Origin: an uncultured Terrimonas sp.
GTDB lineage: Bacteria; Bacteroidota; Bacteroidia; Chitinophagales; Chitinophagaceae
DNA length: 9,861 nt
Direction of reading: 5' to 3'
Assembly (NCBI GenBank): GCA_946886925.1
Contig: CAMPJQ010000058.1
Coordinates: forward strand, 1 to 9,861
Each line of letters starts with the position of its first letter. Within the stretch, counting starts at the first letter, position 1. The notes under the pieces are model-generated. The model searched no databases and had not been told where the DNA came from. It worked only from the letters and a program-made list of their open reading frames with translations. Shown piece by piece: positions 1 to 7,721 of this stretch. The translations under genes and the position numbers were made by a program.

Positions 1-134
1 CAATATCCGGCGTACGCGTTGCCGTTAGTGCCATCAACCTGGCCACATTTACCCAATGGAAGGGGCTTGACCCGGAAAATGATTTCTATCCTCCTGCCAG
101 GCAAATTTTGTTCAGACTGAGCGCATCCTTCTAA
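1..134 (+). CDS. SusC-like TonB-dependent receptor, C-terminal end (partial)
   Basis: Reading from base 3, an open frame of 43 codons runs to a TAA at 132-134 and ends in YPPARQILFRLSASF. A short tyrosine/proline stretch, then an alternating hydrophobic strand ending in a terminal Phe, is the usual last beta-strand of a SusC/RagA outer-membrane barrel. The susD gene follows with no spacer, which fixes the identity much better than the short peptide alone. The family forms the 22-strand TonB-dependent importer of a SusCD glycan-uptake complex in the outer membrane. Everything N-terminal (plug, carboxypeptidase-like domain, most of the barrel) lies outside the window, so substrate class cannot be judged. 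Confidence 0.85.
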   Translation, partial: ISGVRVAVSAINLATFTQWKGLDPENDFYPPARQILFRLSASF

Positions 135-1658
135 TTGAAAAAACATTATTATATGTACAGAATAATAAAAATAACCGGACTTTTAACTATGCTGCTTTTA
201 CTGTTCAGCATATCCTGTAACCGGGATTTGATTGACCTGCAACCTTCAAATGAAACAGAAGCATCGTACTTTAAAAAGGAAACAGAATTTACAAAAGCCA
301 TTGTAGGGATCTATGCGAAACTTACTGACTTTTATAATTATAATGCAAGGGATGGCCGCAGCACGCTGATGCAGGTAACTTTTTTGCCTGGAGATGATAT
401 TACAACCACGGCGGATGACCCATTTGAGCATTTCGCCGGTTTGCAGGCAAGTAACGGAAAGCTCGGCAATTACTATAAGAGCTCGTACGAGTTGATAACC
501 CGCGCCAATATTGTGCTCGATAAAATTGAGGCGGAAAGTGGCGTATATGTTACTCCTAACCTTAAAAATTATCACAAAGGTGAAGCCCTGTTTTTAAGGG
601 GACTGATGTTTTATAATTTATGGAACTATTTTGGGAAACCACCTATCATATTAAAAAGGCTTACCTCATCAGCAGACTGGAATAATCCTGAATCCCAGGG
701 TACGCAAATGCTGGACCAGGCTATAGTTGATTTTACAGAAGCTGCATCCTTATTGCCTGATGCATGGCCAGCTTCCGATTTGGGCAGAGCTACTAAAAAT
801 TCAGCCAATGGCATGCTGGGGAAAGCATTGGTGGTGCGGGGCTCACATACCAACACGGCGGCAGATTATACTGCTGCCATTTCTGCGTTCAATGCATTGA
901 GCGGACTGTCGCTCGTTCCCGAATTTGACGATAACAATTCTGCCTTTACTGAAAACAATGCAGAATCATTATTTGAATTCCAGGCTTCACAAAGCCCGGG
1001 CGATAACATCTGGCTCCCCAACGAATTTGATGCTGCCATTGGAACCATATCCTCTTACTGGGGATACTACGACAACCATTTTTCTTTATTCGGCGCCTCT
1101 CCTCATATCGCCACACAAAAATTAGCTGATGCATTTGAAGCAGATGATCCCCGGCGCGACCGCACATTAGATGTAGCTTCCAAAGCCATTCGCAAATATG
1201 TAACGCATAACCAGTTTGCTCCCAATGGCGCTGGCAGCGTTAATAATCCGCGTATTTTGCGGTATGCGGATGTAGTGCTGTTGAAAGCAGAAGCCGTATT
1301 GCAATCGGGAGGATCAACGGCCGATGCTATCGGGCTTATCAATGAAGTAAGAAAAAGAGCAAGGGATATGGTTCCGGGTGGCACGGTTCCGGCAGATTAC
1401 ACCACGGCTGAAACCGATAAAGCAACGATCATGAACTGGATCATGAACGAAAGATTATTGGAACTGGCGGGAGAAGGGCAGCGGTGGATTGATTTAAAAA
1501 GATGGCATATAGCAGGCTATATTACTTTAAACAACGCTTTTTTTAGTCCTGCCAATACGCAGGCCATGTCTTTCCAGGCGCCTAAACATTTATTAATGCC
1601 CATTCCGATAGACGAAATTGACAAAAACCCGAATGTAACACAGAATCCCGATTACTAA
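135..1658 (+). CDS. SusD/RagB-family outer-membrane glycan-binding lipoprotein
   Basis: This 507-residue protein is of normal length for the family. A basic N-terminus and hydrophobic core lead to a lipobox (LFSISC) with the lipidated Cys at residue 28, so it should be anchored on the outer membrane and cap the SusC barrel encoded just upstream. Family hallmarks are the TPR-like segment GEALFLRGLMFYNLWNYFG (149-167), NPRILRYADVVLLKAEA (371-387), the RagB/SusD signature NERLLELAGEGQRWIDLKRW (438-457), and the C-terminal PIDEIDKNPNVTQNPDY. The longest frame starts with TTG at 135, immediately after the receptor's stop. An ATG at 153 gives a shorter, equally good lipoprotein signal (MYRIIKITGLL...) and may be the true start. 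Tight abutment implies co-transcription and probably translational coupling. The protein binds glycan and has no catalytic role; the ligand is not predictable. Confidence 0.95.
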   Translation: MKKHYYMYRIIKITGLLTMLLLLFSISCNRDLIDLQPSNETEASYFKKETEFTKAIVGIYAKLTDFYNYNARDGRSTLMQVTFLPGDDITTTADDPFEHFAGLQASNGKLGNYYKSSYELITRANIVLDKIEAESGVYVTPNLKNYHKGEALFLRGLMFYNLWNYFGKPPIILKRLTSSADWNNPESQGTQMLDQAIVDFTEAASLLPDAWPASDLGRATKNSANGMLGKALVVRGSHTNTAADYTAAISAFNALSGLSLVPEFDDNNSAFTENNAESLFEFQASQSPGDNIWLPNEFDAAIGTISSYWGYYDNHFSLFGASPHIATQKLADAFEADDPRRDRTLDVASKAIRKYVTHNQFAPNGAGSVNNPRILRYADVVLLKAEAVLQSGGSTADAIGLINEVRKRARDMVPGGTVPADYTTAETDKATIMNWIMNERLLELAGEGQRWIDLKRWHIAGYITLNNAFFSPANTQAMSFQAPKHLLMPIPIDEIDKNPNVTQNPDY

Positions 1659-1679
1659 ACCTGCAGTTGGTTTTGGTAT

Positions 1680-1710
1680 AATAAACCCCTGGCTTTTCAG
1701 GGGTTTATTT
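1680..1710. terminator. Intrinsic terminator after susD, probably bidirectional
   Basis: A perfect 12-bp inverted repeat (AATAAACCCCTG at 1680-1691 and its complement at 1698-1709) encloses a 6-nt GCTTTT loop. It lies 21 bases after the susD stop and about 90 bases beyond the end of the convergent minus-strand deacetylase gene. The A/T-rich outer arms give a T-rich 3' side in both directions, so it could end both transcripts. Confidence 0.85.
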
Positions 1711-1796
1711 GTTATGCGCCTTAGCAATTTCCAATAGCCTATTGGGCAAGTAAACTTCAGAAACGCATCTATGCTGAAAATGCATTAGCAGTTTTA

Positions 1797-2648
1797 CTAC
1801 AATAAATCTTTATAGCTGATAAGCTGTATGTTTAATTCTTTTATCAATGTTTTGATCTCAGCATCTGTCCATATATCCACAACACCCTGGCGGTCGGCAG
1901 CCACATCTTCATATCCAACATGGTGTATGGCCCGCATCTCCGGCGTATCAAACGCAGGATGATCTACAAACAAATAGCTATTACCGGCCTCCAGTGTATG
2001 CAGCATGGCCATAAAAGCCTGTTTCTTTTGCGCCGCTGTTTTGCTGGCTCCTTTATAGTTCGCACTTTTTACACCCTTTGCCGAAGGATCAATATCAAGC
2101 TTGTATTCCTTTGCCAGTCTTTGCGTGAGTTTTGCCACTTCTTCATTCATATGTGTACAACCCATATGCCCCGAAACATGACTGATGTGTGGTATTTTTT
2201 TGATCGCCAGTTCTATCTGTGCCCTGAACTCCTTTTCTACATCTTCTAATGTCCACTTCTTTTGCAATACAGCCCTGTTGGGGTAATTTTTATTGGGCCA
2301 TATCATCGGGTAAAAATAACCGTCTTCATCTGTAAGGCTTGCACAATCCGATACCGGTCTCCATTTAATATTATCCCATTCGCTGGTTAATGTAAGATGG
2401 ATGCCCACATCCAGTCCGGGGTTTTCCTTCAGCAATTGAACGGCTTCCGGAAACCACGGCGACGGCACCAGCACTTCAACAGAACGCACAATTCCTTCTT
2501 TATATGTTTTAATAGCCGCGAGGTTACCACTATTCGAAAAGCCCATGTCGTCTCCGCGTACAATCAAACGCGCTGAATTTTGCTGGGCATACGGTATTAT
2601 TGTGCTGCATAAAAAAAAGGCAAGAACCAGGTAATATTTCATATACAC
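1797..2648 (-). CDS. Exported ChbG/YdjC-family carbohydrate deacetylase
   Basis: The 283-residue product matches the ChbG/YdjC fold, metal-dependent deacetylases acting on N-acetylated sugars such as diacetylchitobiose. Visible motifs are the first strand with the paired metal/catalytic Asp, RLIVRGDDMGFSN (D33, D34); DVGIHLTLTSEW with H84; and SHVSGHMGC with H157 and H161, of which one is an expected metal ligand. Further along is a FVDHPAFDTPEMR segment. Unlike cytoplasmic E. coli ChbG, it begins with a signal peptide (MKYYLVLAFFLCSTIIPYAQQ, cleavage near residue 21-23), so it should act in the periplasm or outside the cell. Two starts (residues 1 and 3) are possible. It faces away from the esterase gene and converges on susD. 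Its place in this locus suggests de-N- or de-O-acetylation of imported oligosaccharide. The family call is firm; the substrate is inference. Confidence 0.88.
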   Translation of the reverse strand: MYMKYYLVLAFFLCSTIIPYAQQNSARLIVRGDDMGFSNSGNLAAIKTYKEGIVRSVEVLVPSPWFPEAVQLLKENPGLDVGIHLTLTSEWDNIKWRPVSDCASLTDEDGYFYPMIWPNKNYPNRAVLQKKWTLEDVEKEFRAQIELAIKKIPHISHVSGHMGCTHMNEEVAKLTQRLAKEYKLDIDPSAKGVKSANYKGASKTAAQKKQAFMAMLHTLEAGNSYLFVDHPAFDTPEMRAIHHVGYEDVAADRQGVVDIWTDAEIKTLIKELNIQLISYKDLL

Positions 2649-2656
2649 ATAAAGTT

Positions 2657-2741
2657 TACCGGAAGCTACATAAATTAGTTAGATCCGGTATCATCAAAGG
2701 CTTTACAAACAGCATAGTACAGTACACAAACCGTACCGGTT
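2657..2741. promoter_or_regulatory. Three TACCGG/CCGGTA copies between divergent genes
   Basis: TACCGG occurs at 2657-2662, inverted as CCGGTA at 2685-2690, and again at 2734-2739. The third copy sits inside a short symmetric element, AACCG-TAC-CGGTT (2729-2741). The first two copies flank the possible minus-strand -7 box, and the third lies just upstream of the esterase start. The arrangement would suit a shared operator for the divergent pair, but the motif is short and no regulator is visible in the window. Confidence 0.3.
2670..2698 (-). promoter_or_regulatory. Possible Bacteroidota-type promoter for the deacetylase gene
   Basis: On the minus strand a TTTG (2698-2695) is followed after 17 bases by TAATTTAT (2677-2670). 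This resembles the Bacteroidota -33/-7 pair (TTTG and TAnnTTTG), although the spacing is a little short and the -7 box matches imperfectly. It lies about 20-50 bases upstream of the gene's ATG at 2648. Confidence 0.3.
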
Positions 2742-2756
2742 AATATTAATTTAGAA

Positions 2757-4814
2757 ATGGAAAAGTTACCTCGAATTCATTCATTCGTTAATACACTTAA
2801 CATGCGCAATGGCATTCGTCTGATCCTCATTATTCCTGTTATCCTTTTATCAACCCCGGCATCTTTTGCTCAAATTGATTATAAGGGCTTCCCGCAATGG
2901 AGCTGGCACAAACAGGATTCAACCGAATATTATTTGTACATGCCTTCGGATATTCAACCCGGTAAGCAATACCCCATAGCCCTGTTCATGCATGGCTGTT
3001 GCGGCCCCGACGATCATGCTTCCCTGCGAAATGCTGTGGATCCTCCCGCCCGGATGTGGCATAACTTTGGAGCCAATACACAAAAAACTCCTACTTACAT
3101 TATTGCACCGGCAACCTCAAGAGGATGGGAGCGGCATTTTGATAATCTGAAAAAAGTAATGGATGATCTTGTAAAGACAGGTCAGGCCGATCCGCAACGC
3201 ATATATGTTTGCGGGTTTTCCATGGGCGGCGGTGGCGCTTTTAAATTCATCAGCCGGTATCCTCGTTATTTTGCTGCTGCCATAATAATGGGCATGGAAA
3301 TGAAAGGCGATCTTGAAAAGGTAAAAGATGTGCCCATATGGATCAATCGCGGAGAAACGGATTGGTATTCGCGAAATATGCCTCAGCAGGTTGCTCAAAT
3401 GAGGAAGCTGAACGGAGCTGTTGAGGACACGGGATATTCATGGGTAACAGGCATTAATCCCCGCTTTAGTGATTTCAAAGACGTCGGTCACGGCGTACAA
3501 TGGCTGGCGGCCAGTACACAAGATCTAACAGATTGGGCCTATAGCCGGATCAATGATGGAAACCTGTATCCTCATGTTTGGTTTCCCGGGCTGCAATGGA
3601 AAACAACCGTGAAAAAAGGGACCACAATAAAAGTGAATGTGGGTGCCAATGATCCCGATGGCAGCATCAGCAAAATAGATATATATCTCAACAAACAACC
3701 TTTTAAACGATTGCAAGCACCACCATTTGCATTCAGCTTCACTCCGGGTGTCGGAGATAACGTATTAGAAGCGGTGGCTCACGACAACAAAGGAAAGACA
3801 AGCACAGCTACTGCCATCATTCAAACAGACATCCCCTCAACGATCATCACCACTCAACTCCCTTACGCCAGGCAGGGCGCATTGTATACAAAACAGCTTG
3901 CCGCAAATGGCAATGGTGCAATATTATGGACCTTAAAGAACGGCAGTGTACTACCGAACGGATTATCGCTGTCGTCTGCAGGCCTGATCGGTGGCATTGC
4001 TGAAAGCGGAAGCATATACAATTTCGACATTTGCGCGAAAGATGAAGATGGTGATTCGTCTGTTTTAAGCTATACATTAAACGTGCTGGATAAAAGACCG
4101 GGAGAAGTGCTGGTAACACATGCAGTAAATAATGCAGGCATCAGCTTCCCCGTTTCAAAGATGAGAAAGGGAGCCTTGCCTTTTTTTAACAGGGACGACA
4201 ATGAGATAAACTTCAGTGAAGTGGGCGCCTACGAAGGCCTGACATACATAGCCGGTAAAAACGGTGATACAACACGGAGTACAGCAAATTACCTCAGCTT
4301 TAATACGGATGAAGATGCCATGATCTATGTTGCTTACGAAAAACTGGATAACCTGTATAGCTCTACCATACCCCAATGGCTGAAACAATTCAAAAAGCAG
4401 CCTTCAACACAAATTGCAGCACAGTATTTTTATTATGATCTTTATTACAAAGCATTTCCAAAGGGCAAGATAACATTGCCTGCTGCCGATGAAAAAGGAA
4501 ATGGAACAAACACCAGCTATTTTGTACTGATAAAGCCACTCATTCCCGTATACATCAACCCCGAAATAAACACAACGATTGTGAGTACTGCCTTTGCACA
4601 AAACCATTACAAAGAACAGCTAACCACACTGTATGGCAAAGGTGAAATAACCTGGACATTAAAAAAAGGTAAACTGCCTACCGGCATTCATTTATCCGCA
4701 AAAGGAACGCTCAGCGGAACGGCTAAAACCAAAGGTTCATATCGTTTTATAGTAGAAGCAAAAGATGAAAGCAGCAATACGGCTGAACGTGAACTGGTAT
4801 TGCTGATAAAATAA
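2757..4814 (+). CDS. Secreted multidomain alpha/beta-hydrolase esterase with Ig-like modules
   Basis: The 685-residue product starts with a signal peptide. The ATG at 2802 (MRNGIRLILIIPVILLSTPA) gives the more standard signal than the ATG at 2757. Residues about 45-265 form an alpha/beta-hydrolase like the PHB-depolymerase/feruloyl-esterase group: oxyanion region LFMHGCCG (76-83), nucleophile elbow CGFSMGGGG with Ser155, probable acid Asp202 (GETDW) and base His245 (DVGHGVQW). Residues about 275-358 look like a bacterial Ig-like domain (NDPDGSISKIDIYLNKQ). Two putative-Ig (He_PIG-like) modules follow, about 364-444 and 602-685, sharing the WTLKxG...LPxGLxLS pattern. A region at about 450-597 between them is unassigned. 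It probably cleaves ester decorations (acetyl or feruloyl-type) from a polysaccharide, with the C-terminal modules positioning it. No type IX sorting domain is visible. It precedes the glycosidase-like gene by 134 bases on the same strand. Confidence 0.82.
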   Translation: MEKLPRIHSFVNTLNMRNGIRLILIIPVILLSTPASFAQIDYKGFPQWSWHKQDSTEYYLYMPSDIQPGKQYPIALFMHGCCGPDDHASLRNAVDPPARMWHNFGANTQKTPTYIIAPATSRGWERHFDNLKKVMDDLVKTGQADPQRIYVCGFSMGGGGAFKFISRYPRYFAAAIIMGMEMKGDLEKVKDVPIWINRGETDWYSRNMPQQVAQMRKLNGAVEDTGYSWVTGINPRFSDFKDVGHGVQWLAASTQDLTDWAYSRINDGNLYPHVWFPGLQWKTTVKKGTTIKVNVGANDPDGSISKIDIYLNKQPFKRLQAPPFAFSFTPGVGDNVLEAVAHDNKGKTSTATAIIQTDIPSTIITTQLPYARQGALYTKQLAANGNGAILWTLKNGSVLPNGLSLSSAGLIGGIAESGSIYNFDICAKDEDGDSSVLSYTLNVLDKRPGEVLVTHAVNNAGISFPVSKMRKGALPFFNRDDNEINFSEVGAYEGLTYIAGKNGDTTRSTANYLSFNTDEDAMIYVAYEKLDNLYSSTIPQWLKQFKKQPSTQIAAQYFYYDLYYKAFPKGKITLPAADEKGNGTNTSYFVLIKPLIPVYINPEINTTIVSTAFAQNHYKEQLTTLYGKGEITWTLKKGKLPTGIHLSAKGTLSGTAKTKGSYRFIVEAKDESSNTAERELVLLIK

Positions 4815-4948
4815 TTATTTTCCGATGCTACCATCCAGTACATAGGCTTATCAGATCCGTCTGCCTTTAATCCTTATTTTTACCATCATCAATACATTTT
4901 TATAAAACACCAGGCTTACAGAGTAATATTATTCAAACATTAAGGATT

Positions 4949-7264
4949 ATGGCTAAAGTTTTCATCCCTCTATTCTTTTTAACGATCACCATATGTACCG
5001 GTTTATCTGCGCAGCAACAGCTTCCTGTTGGCACGCACCAGCCAGCCATTGAATTCAAACACTTTCCCAACCGCATATATGCACTGGTGTGGCGCAACTG
5101 GAACCTCGTGGAACCTGCACGTATTGCCCTAACTATAGGATGCGAAGCCAAAGACATTATGACCATTGCCGCATCTATGGGTCTGCCGCCCACAGGATCG
5201 GTGTCGCCCGATTTTAAAAAGAGGATATACATTACCGTGATACGCAGGAACTGGCACCTGCTCCCCTACGATCAGTTACTCACCCTGCTGGATATGACGC
5301 CGGATGAACTGGAATTTGCACTTAAGGAAGATGATTTCCTGTTCGTTAAATTAGGCAACCTTAAACCAAAGTGTTCAAAGATCACCTATATAAAACCCGA
5401 TAACAAAACATTGGCACGTGCAAAGGAGATCAAACAACTGGTACAAAAACATTTCAAAGCTTCCCTCGACCGGCCAGCGGTTCCCAGGTTTGCATTTGTA
5501 AAGGACCTGCAATCAACAGGAGGCTTATTAAAAAGTAAGAACAAGCATGTCTCAAATGAAAAAGGATTGCGTTTCATCTACTCGTATTTTGGCATTTTTG
5601 GGGATCCATTGTTTGATACGCTTCATGATCCTTATCCCGATGGATTGCTTTCACGGTTGGCCGCCAAAGGAGTGAATGGAATATGGATGCACGTTGTACT
5701 CAGTCAACTGGCACCTGGTGGAAATGATTTTCCTGAATTTGGTGAAGGTCATCATATTCGTATTGCTAATCTGCGGCGCATTGCAGAAAGAGCAAAGCAA
5801 TATGGCATTTCGGTTTACCTGTACATGAATGAGCCCAGGGCCATGCCTTTATCTTTTTTTAAAAACCGGCAGGAAATGATGGGCACGCAGAAAGGCGCTT
5901 TTGCCGCCATGTGCACCAGTAATGATAAAGTTATTAACTGGATCAGCCATTCACTGGCTTACGTTTTTAAACAGGTGCCTGAACTGGGTGGTGTATTCAC
6001 GATTACCGCATCTGAAAATTTCACCAATTGCGCATCACATGGCAACCAGAAAGGCTGCCCGCGTTGCAGCCAGCGCGCTTATGCCGACATTATCGCCGGG
6101 GTTAATGAGGCCATTGCAAATGGTGTGCACAAAGGAAATCCCAATGCCAAAGTTATTGCGTGGGACTGGGGATGGCATGGGCATGGGGATGCGCCTGATG
6201 TTATTGCAAAATTGCCAAAGTCGGTATGGTTAATGTCGGTGAGTGAATGGGCAAAACCCATTGAACGGGGAGGCATTGGTTCAAAGGTGGGTGAATATTC
6301 CATTTCTGCCGTGGGCCCCGGCCCCCGGGCTACACGGCATTGGGCGCTGGCAAAGCAGGCCGGCTTAAAAACGGTGGCCAAAGTTCAGTTCAACAATACA
6401 TGGGAACTATCTGCGGTACCCTGGCTGCCGGTTTCTGATCTTATTGCCGAACATGCTTCCAATCTTGCCAAAATGGATACCGACGGACTTATGCTGAGCT
6501 GGTCATTGGGCGGCTATCCCTCACCCAACCTGGAGATTGCGCAGGCATTTGCAAAAAACCCGGATGCAAAGCCCGAAACGGTGCTTAATGAGCTGGCCGC
6601 GCAGCGCTATGGCAAAACAGCCGCGCCCTTTGTCCGGCAGGCATGGACTGCATTCAGCAAAGCTTTCCAGGAATTTCCTTATAGCGGTAGCGTGGTGTAT
6701 AATGCGCCACAGCAATACGGACCGGCTAACTTATTGTTTGCTGAACCTACCGGGTACGCGTCAACGATGGTAGGCTTTCCATATGATGATCTTAAAGGAT
6801 GGCGGAGCATTTACCCGGCCGAAACATTTGCAGGGCAATTTAGTAAAGTAGCCAGCGGCTGGAAAGACGGGCTTGATTTTTTTGAAAAAGCAATTGAGGC
6901 TGCAGAACCGGGTAAGCAGGCTATGGCAAAAGAAGACTTGGGCATAGCCAAAGCCGCCTGGCTGCATTTTGCATCTGTTGTCAACCAGGTACGGTTTGTT
7001 ATGGCCCGGGATAGCGTACGAAATCAATATTTAACGCCTGCTGAAAAGCAAGTTCAGATTACAGCGATCAACAGCATTTTAAGCAATGAAATAATTTTAG
7101 CCAAAGCACTCTTTGAAATCACTCAATCCGATTCCCGCATCGGGTTTGAAGCTTCCAACCAGTATTATTATGTGCCGCAGGATCTAATAGAAAAGGTGAT
7201 CAATTGCGAATATGTACGCATGCAGTTGGGTCCCATGCAAATGCTATCTGATCAATACAGGTGA
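4949..7264 (+). CDS. Exported glycosidase-like TIM-barrel protein of uncharacterised family
   Basis: The 771-residue product has a signal peptide (MAKVFIPLFFLTITICTGLSAQQ). Residues about 41-131 hold two similar helical repeats, each starting with (N/K)RIY and RNW(N/H)L(V/L), ending in KLGNLKPKC near 141. Residues about 205-530 look like a glycosidase TIM barrel: strand-like GLRFIYSYFG, GVNGIWMHVVLSQ, GISVYLYMNEPR, GGVFTITASEN with Glu356, KVIAWDWGWHGHG, SVWLMSVSEWA and DGLMLSWSLGGYPSPN. A Cys cluster (C361, C370, C373; NC-x8-CPRC) follows Glu356 and could bind metal or form a disulfide. A helical C-terminal region ends in SRIGFEASNQYYYVPQDLIEKVINC, a tail I associate with uncharacterised Bacteroidota and Planctomycetes proteins. 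The barrel pattern recalls GH20/GH84/DUF4838-type enzymes, but I cannot place it in a named GH family. An AAGGA at 4942-4946 lies close to the ATG. It is probably co-expressed with the esterase. Confidence 0.7.
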   Translation: MAKVFIPLFFLTITICTGLSAQQQLPVGTHQPAIEFKHFPNRIYALVWRNWNLVEPARIALTIGCEAKDIMTIAASMGLPPTGSVSPDFKKRIYITVIRRNWHLLPYDQLLTLLDMTPDELEFALKEDDFLFVKLGNLKPKCSKITYIKPDNKTLARAKEIKQLVQKHFKASLDRPAVPRFAFVKDLQSTGGLLKSKNKHVSNEKGLRFIYSYFGIFGDPLFDTLHDPYPDGLLSRLAAKGVNGIWMHVVLSQLAPGGNDFPEFGEGHHIRIANLRRIAERAKQYGISVYLYMNEPRAMPLSFFKNRQEMMGTQKGAFAAMCTSNDKVINWISHSLAYVFKQVPELGGVFTITASENFTNCASHGNQKGCPRCSQRAYADIIAGVNEAIANGVHKGNPNAKVIAWDWGWHGHGDAPDVIAKLPKSVWLMSVSEWAKPIERGGIGSKVGEYSISAVGPGPRATRHWALAKQAGLKTVAKVQFNNTWELSAVPWLPVSDLIAEHASNLAKMDTDGLMLSWSLGGYPSPNLEIAQAFAKNPDAKPETVLNELAAQRYGKTAAPFVRQAWTAFSKAFQEFPYSGSVVYNAPQQYGPANLLFAEPTGYASTMVGFPYDDLKGWRSIYPAETFAGQFSKVASGWKDGLDFFEKAIEAAEPGKQAMAKEDLGIAKAAWLHFASVVNQVRFVMARDSVRNQYLTPAEKQVQITAINSILSNEIILAKALFEITQSDSRIGFEASNQYYYVPQDLIEKVINCEYVRMQLGPMQMLSDQYR

Positions 7265-7419
7265 AAATAAAAGAAAACGTGATTTGGGGGCAGACCATGT
7301 CGCTGGCTGGTGGAGACAACAGCCACGGCAGCCGGGGTGTATTTCACATCCGGGATTGGTACTCATCACTCAATCTTAACCTTCAGGCAAAACAGCTACC
7401 CTGCGAACTACTAAAAATG

Positions 7420-7590
7420 AGAAAGCAGCAGCGCAGTGAAGCCGAAACCACAGTACCGGAAAAGCCCCATCAGGGTGCCTTCCCGAAATCGTGCTGTATA
7501 TCGACTTCGGGCGCCTGCCCGACTGAACGTCGTTTGCCCGCCCGGATGACACCAGTCGGACGGGGGCGGGGCTTTTTTGGCTAATTTTTC
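7420..7590. repeat. Structured GC-rich intergenic element, probable dispersed repeat
   Basis: The 457 bases between the glycosidase-like gene and the next gene hold no convincing CDS. Their core is strongly self-complementary. AAAAGCCCC (7460-7468) pairs with GGGGCTTTT (7568-7576), closing a domain of about 115 nt. Inside it, CCCGAA (7482-7487) pairs with TTCGGG (7506-7511), while TCGGGC (7507-7512) alternatively pairs with GCCCGA (7517-7522), so the two helices are mutually exclusive. CCCGCCC (7537-7543) pairs with GGGCGGG (7564-7570). The minus strand translates to a peptide resembling APEVDIQHDFGKAP, which I recall from many spurious Bacteroidota ORFs; that points to a dispersed repeat but is unchecked memory. 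In the flanks, 7265-7420 shows nothing recognisable. The A-rich stretch 7590-7640 has a weak hairpin with loose arms AAAACCTGT and ACAGGGGTTTT. Confidence 0.5.
7537..7578 (+). terminator. Intrinsic terminator at the end of the structured element
   Basis: A perfect 7-bp GC stem (CCCGCCC at 7537-7543, GGGCGGG at 7564-7570) is followed by GC and then six T residues (7573-7578), the form of a Rho-independent terminator on the plus strand. It would end transcripts coming from the glycosidase-like gene about 270 bases upstream, or an RNA from the structured element itself. The outer pairing of 7460-7468 with 7568-7576 competes with it. Confidence 0.6.
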
Positions 7591-7721
7591 CCGCAAAAAA
7601 AGTGACAAAAAAAAATTAAATAAAACCTGTCGATGAAAAATACAGGGGTTTTGTGCCATGCGAAGGCTGTCAGGTCGCCCATCACACTTCATGTCATTTT
7701 CAAAGCGCTTAATCAGGCTTA

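Noticed and set aside
4893..4900. TACATTTT as a -7 promoter box for the glycosidase-like gene
   Set aside because: There is no TTG-type -33 element at suitable spacing, and co-transcription from the esterase gene is equally likely.
7261..7584. A 107-codon plus-strand frame starting with GTG on the stop of the glycosidase-like gene
   Set aside because: It has no domain, its composition is odd (Arg/Gly/Cys/Pro-rich end), and its last third is simply the translated structured element and terminator.
7411..7692. A 93-codon minus-strand frame over the same intergenic element
   Set aside because: It is the translation of the structured GC-rich element and the A-rich flank; no start-region signal or family resemblance supports a protein.
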